Below are positions 61,441-64,000 of a DNA stretch of 64,000 nucleotides, one piece after another. This stretch comes from Pseudomonas sp. RIT-PI-q (GTDB lineage Bacteria; Pseudomonadota; Gammaproteobacteria; Pseudomonadales; Pseudomonadaceae): assembly GCF_001297125.1 (NCBI RefSeq), contig NZ_LHPC01000039.1:124001-188000 (forward strand). Direction: 5' to 3'. Position 1 is the stretch's first letter, and every line of letters begins with the position of its first letter. The notes below the pieces were generated by a model. It did not search any database and was not told the origin of the DNA. It saw nothing but the letters and a program-made list of their open reading frames with translations. Both the position numbers and the translations under genes were made by a program.

Positions 61441-62154
61441 TTAGAACCTGAACACTTCCATATCGGTCCGGATCGGCGAGGCCATCGGGATCTTCGGTTG
61501 CTTTTCTGCTTCCGCTGCCGGCGCTGCCGGTTTGGCTGCCGGTTTACGTGGGGCTTCGGCAATCGGCGGCTGATTCGCCAGTGGCTTCAGCGCCACCGAC
61601 AATTGCTCGGCCAGACGCTGCAGCAATACACCCTGCGCCTGAACCTGAGCCGCCGTACCGCCAGCGTGTTGTTCCTGCAGATGAATGATGCGGTTATCAC
61701 GCACCTGGCCACGGCGGTCAATCAGACGCCATTGCGCATCAAGGATCGCCGGTTGCGATTCACCCGAATCCAGCCGCGTGATGGTCAGCAATACCTGAAC
61801 ATCCGGCGTGAAACCCAATGTCGCAGGCGCCAGCACCACTCGTTGGCTGTCCAGATGACCCGCTACCTGACGCAGCAACAGCTGATCGATGTCCGAAGAC
61901 AGGCTACCCGCCCAACGACCGTCCGTCGACGCTTGCAGGCTGCCATCCGGTTGACGCTGCAACAGCGTTTCACGTTGCAGATAATCGGCTACCGTTACAG
62001 GACCCAACAATACCGCCATGCCCGCGCTTTGCGCAGGCTGAACCGGACTTCCGCTGTCCAGTTGATACAGCGACACCGGCTGGTGAACGCTGCAACCCGC
62101 CAGGCCAAGTACGCCGGCGAGCATCAAAATAAAAGGAAGGCGCAGAGCAGTCAT
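61441..62154 (-). CDS. PqiC-like ABC-type transport auxiliary lipoprotein
   Basis: A 237-residue lipoprotein. The signal peptide ends in the lipobox LAGC (residues 18-21, GVLGLAGCSVHQPVSLYQLD). The body (about 25-195) has the PqiC/DUF330 pattern VAVLLGPVTVADYLQR-like near residue 48 and RRGQVRDNRIIHLQEQ near 155. The C-terminal 40 residues are Pro/Ala/Lys-rich and disordered. PqiC anchors the PqiB lipid-transport tunnel to the outer membrane; pqiA and pqiB are not next to it here. It lies upstream of the REPIN array and downstream of parC. Confidence 0.82.
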   Translation of the reverse strand: MTALRLPFILMLAGVLGLAGCSVHQPVSLYQLDSGSPVQPAQSAGMAVLLGPVTVADYLQRETLLQRQPDGSLQASTDGRWAGSLSSDIDQLLLRQVAGHLDSQRVVLAPATLGFTPDVQVLLTITRLDSGESQPAILDAQWRLIDRRGQVRDNRIIHLQEQHAGGTAAQVQAQGVLLQRLAEQLSVALKPLANQPPIAEAPRKPAAKPAAPAAEAEKQPKIPMASPIRTDMEVFRF

Positions 62155-62288
62155 CGTCCCGTCCAGGTGGTTGCCACAAGGCTAACCACAGTGAAAATAC
62201 TCAATAAATATGAAGAACGCTCGGCCACGCCGGCGCTTGAAAGGCCATATCATCCGTGAATATGCGTTCCGACTCCAGCGCCAAAGTG

Positions 62289-62316
62289 TCGATCTACGCG
62301 TTAAATCGTAGATCGA
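62289..62316 (-). terminator. Stem-loop after parC
   Basis: Perfect 10-bp stem TCGATCTACG with CGTAGATCGA around an 8-nt loop, 15 bp past the parC stop. There is no T run, so it may stabilise the mRNA end or work with Rho rather than act as a classical terminator. The rest of the 62155-62330 gap shows no gene. Confidence 0.5.
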
Positions 62317-62330
62317 GCGCTCTGGGACGC

Positions 62331-64000
62331 CTAATTGAGGTTTTCGACGAGCAGCGCATCTACCCGCTGAAAGCCACGTGGCAGTTTGTTACCACGACGC
62401 CCACGCTCACCTTTGTAGTGTTCGAGGTCGTCTGCTTTCAGTGACAAGGTACGTTTCCCGGCCTGCAGCACCAAAGTGGCACCCTCCGGCAGTACGGCGA
62501 TGTCCGTGACATATTCTTCGCGACTGGCCACACGTTCACCGTTGATCCCGATGATCTTGTTGCCTTTGCCCTTACCTAATTGTGGCAGATCGCTGATCTT
62601 GAAGATCAGCAGGCGACCTTCGGTGGTCACCGAGGCCAGCCAATTGTTCTCACGATCCATGACCGGGCGCGGAAGAATAACCTTCGAGTTGTTCGGCAGG
62701 CTCAACAACGCCTTGCCCGCCTTGTTCTTGGCTTGCAGGTCTTCACCCTTGACCACGAAGCCGTAACCGGCGTCGGAGGCGATCACGTACAGCGAATCGT
62801 CTTCCGGCATCAGCACGCATTCGAAGCTCGCCCCGGGTGGCGGAGTCAGACGACCGGTCAGCGGCTCGCCCTGGCCACGGGCCGATGGCAGCGTGTGCGC
62901 GGCCACCGAGTAGCTGCGACCGGTGGAGTCGATAAACACCGCAAACTGGTTGGAGCGTCCCGCCGACAAGGCCTTGAAACCATCCCCGGCCTTGTAGGAC
63001 AGACCAGTGGCGTCGATCTCGTGGCCCTTGGCCGAACGAACCCAACCTTTTTCCGACAGAACGACGGTCACTTTCTCGTTAGGCAGCAGATCGTGCTCGG
63101 TCAGCGCCTTGGCCTCGGCGCGCTCGACGATTGGCGAGCGACGGTCATCGCCGTAGGTTTCGGCGTCCTTGATCAGCTCGGTGCGCACCAGTTTTTTCAG
63201 CTTGGCTTCGCTGCTCAGCAGCGCTTGCAGCTTGGCCTGTTCCTTGAGCAGTTCATCCTGCTCGGCCCGCAGCTTCATTTCTTCCAGTCGCGCCAACTGA
63301 CGCAAACGGGTGTCGAGAATGTAGTCGGCCTGGATTTCGCTGAGGGCAAAACGCTCGATCAGCGCGGCTTTCGGGTGTTCCTCGGTACGGATGATATGAA
63401 TCACTTCATCCAGGTTGAGGTAGGCGATCAACAAACCATCCAACAGGTGCAGGCGACGCTCGACCTTGTCCAGACGGAATTGCAGACGACGACGCACGGT
63501 CTGAACCCGGAACTCCAGCCATTCCACCAGCAGCGCCCGCAGGTTCTTCAGTTGCGGCTTGCCGTCCAGACCAATGATGTTGATGTTGACCCGGTAGCTC
63601 GACTCCAGCTCGGTGCTGGCGAACAGGTGAGTCATCAACGCGTCGTGGTCGAAATTCTTCCGAACGCCCGGAATAATCACGATCCGGCACGGGTTTTCGT
63701 GGTCGGATTCGTCGCGCAGGTCAGCGATCTGTGGCGCTTTGGACGGCTTGGCCTGCATCATCGCCGCGATCTGCTCCAGCACCTTGGCCCCGGAGACTTG
63801 ATGCGGCAACGCGGTGACGATGATGTCGCCGTCTTCGATGTGGTACACGGCGCGCATGCGCACCGAGCCCTTGCCGGTTTCGTACATTTTCAGCAGATCG
63901 GCGCGCGGTGTGATGATTTCCGCTTCGGTCGGGTAATCCGGGCCCTGGATGTGTTCACAGAGCTGTTCGACCGTGGCTTTGGGCTCATCGAGCAAGCGCA
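62331..64000 (-). CDS. parC: DNA topoisomerase IV subunit A, 3' part
   Basis: Decatenates daughter chromosomes together with ParE. About 556 residues of the C-terminal side are visible; the N-terminus with the active tyrosine lies beyond the right edge. The visible part begins in the breakage-reunion core (LLDEPKATVEQLCEHIQGPD), continues with the coiled-coil region (ILDTRLRQLARLEEMKLRAE) and ends with the beta-pinwheel domain. GRLLIFKISDLPQLGKGKGN near the end, in place of the GyrA-box QRRGGKG, separates ParC from GyrA. It ends at the TAG at 62333-62331. Confidence 0.95.
   Translation of the reverse strand, partial: RLLDEPKATVEQLCEHIQGPDYPTEAEIITPRADLLKMYETGKGSVRMRAVYHIEDGDIIVTALPHQVSGAKVLEQIAAMMQAKPSKAPQIADLRDESDHENPCRIVIIPGVRKNFDHDALMTHLFASTELESSYRVNINIIGLDGKPQLKNLRALLVEWLEFRVQTVRRRLQFRLDKVERRLHLLDGLLIAYLNLDEVIHIIRTEEHPKAALIERFALSEIQADYILDTRLRQLARLEEMKLRAEQDELLKEQAKLQALLSSEAKLKKLVRTELIKDAETYGDDRRSPIVERAEAKALTEHDLLPNEKVTVVLSEKGWVRSAKGHEIDATGLSYKAGDGFKALSAGRSNQFAVFIDSTGRSYSVAAHTLPSARGQGEPLTGRLTPPPGASFECVLMPEDDSLYVIASDAGYGFVVKGEDLQAKNKAGKALLSLPNNSKVILPRPVMDRENNWLASVTTEGRLLIFKISDLPQLGKGKGNKIIGINGERVASREEYVTDIAVLPEGATLVLQAGKRTLSLKADDLEHYKGERGRRGNKLPRGFQRVDALLVENLN

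Overview
The window is a stretch of chromosome from a Pseudomonas of the fluorescens group. The gene order pncB-nadE-azurin, rpsF-rpsR-DUF2232-rplI-dnaB, rnr-tRNA-Leu, purA-hisZ-hflC-hflK-hflX-hfq-miaA-mutL-amiB-tsaE-nnrD, queG, orn/rsgA, motA-motB, sseA-psd, serB and parC is the usual one for the genus. The GC content is high, and about twenty copies of the short REP/REPIN repeat family sit between genes. Almost everything is core genome. The exceptions are a Fic gene (45.2-46.4 kb), a small AT-richer islet (49.4-50.5 kb) and the repeat arrays.

Layout. 1-3.8 kb: the end of the lysine/pipecolate catabolic genes amaA and amaB with a divergent LysR regulator. 4.0-6.1 kb: pncB-nadE, NAD salvage. 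6.2-7.9 kb: azurin, a LOG-family phosphoribohydrolase and two small proteins. 8.1-14.8 kb: a three-gene operon (DUF2126/transglutaminase, circularly permuted ATP-grasp fused to alpha-E, transglutaminase) that resembles a predicted peptide-forming system of unknown product. 15.0-15.7 kb: a five-unit tandem array of REPIN plus hairpin. 15.7-25.5 kb: ygiQ, dnaB, the S6/S18/L9 ribosomal operon, rlmB and rnr. 25.7-26.2 kb: two identical tRNA-Leu(CAG) genes, each with its own promoter and terminator. 26.4-31 kb: a ferric-type ABC binding protein and permease without an ATPase, and a chemoreceptor. 31-44 kb: the long purA-to-nnrD cluster on the minus strand, which joins purine and histidine synthesis, membrane protease control (HflKC), Hfq, tRNA modification (MiaA, TsaE), mismatch repair, cell-wall amidase and metabolite repair. 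44-49 kb: queG, a self-inhibited Fic protein, a TRIC-type channel, orn and rsgA. 49-50.5 kb: islet. 50.6-52.6 kb: motB and motA, separated by a 158-bp imperfect palindrome. 52.8-61 kb: an HDOD protein, a rhodanese, phosphatidylserine decarboxylase, a large protein with a PilZ-like region, serB and an Smp/YtjB-like membrane protein. 61-64 kb: a second REPIN-plus-hairpin duplication, a PqiC-like lipoprotein and the 3' part of parC.

The most unusual signals are non-coding. They are the 158-bp palindrome that exactly fills the motA-motB gap, two independent loci where a REPIN and its neighbouring hairpin were amplified as one unit, and a cluster of four 15-bp half-sites in front of the Fic gene. 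All functional statements rest on motifs read by eye and on known gene order; no database search was run.
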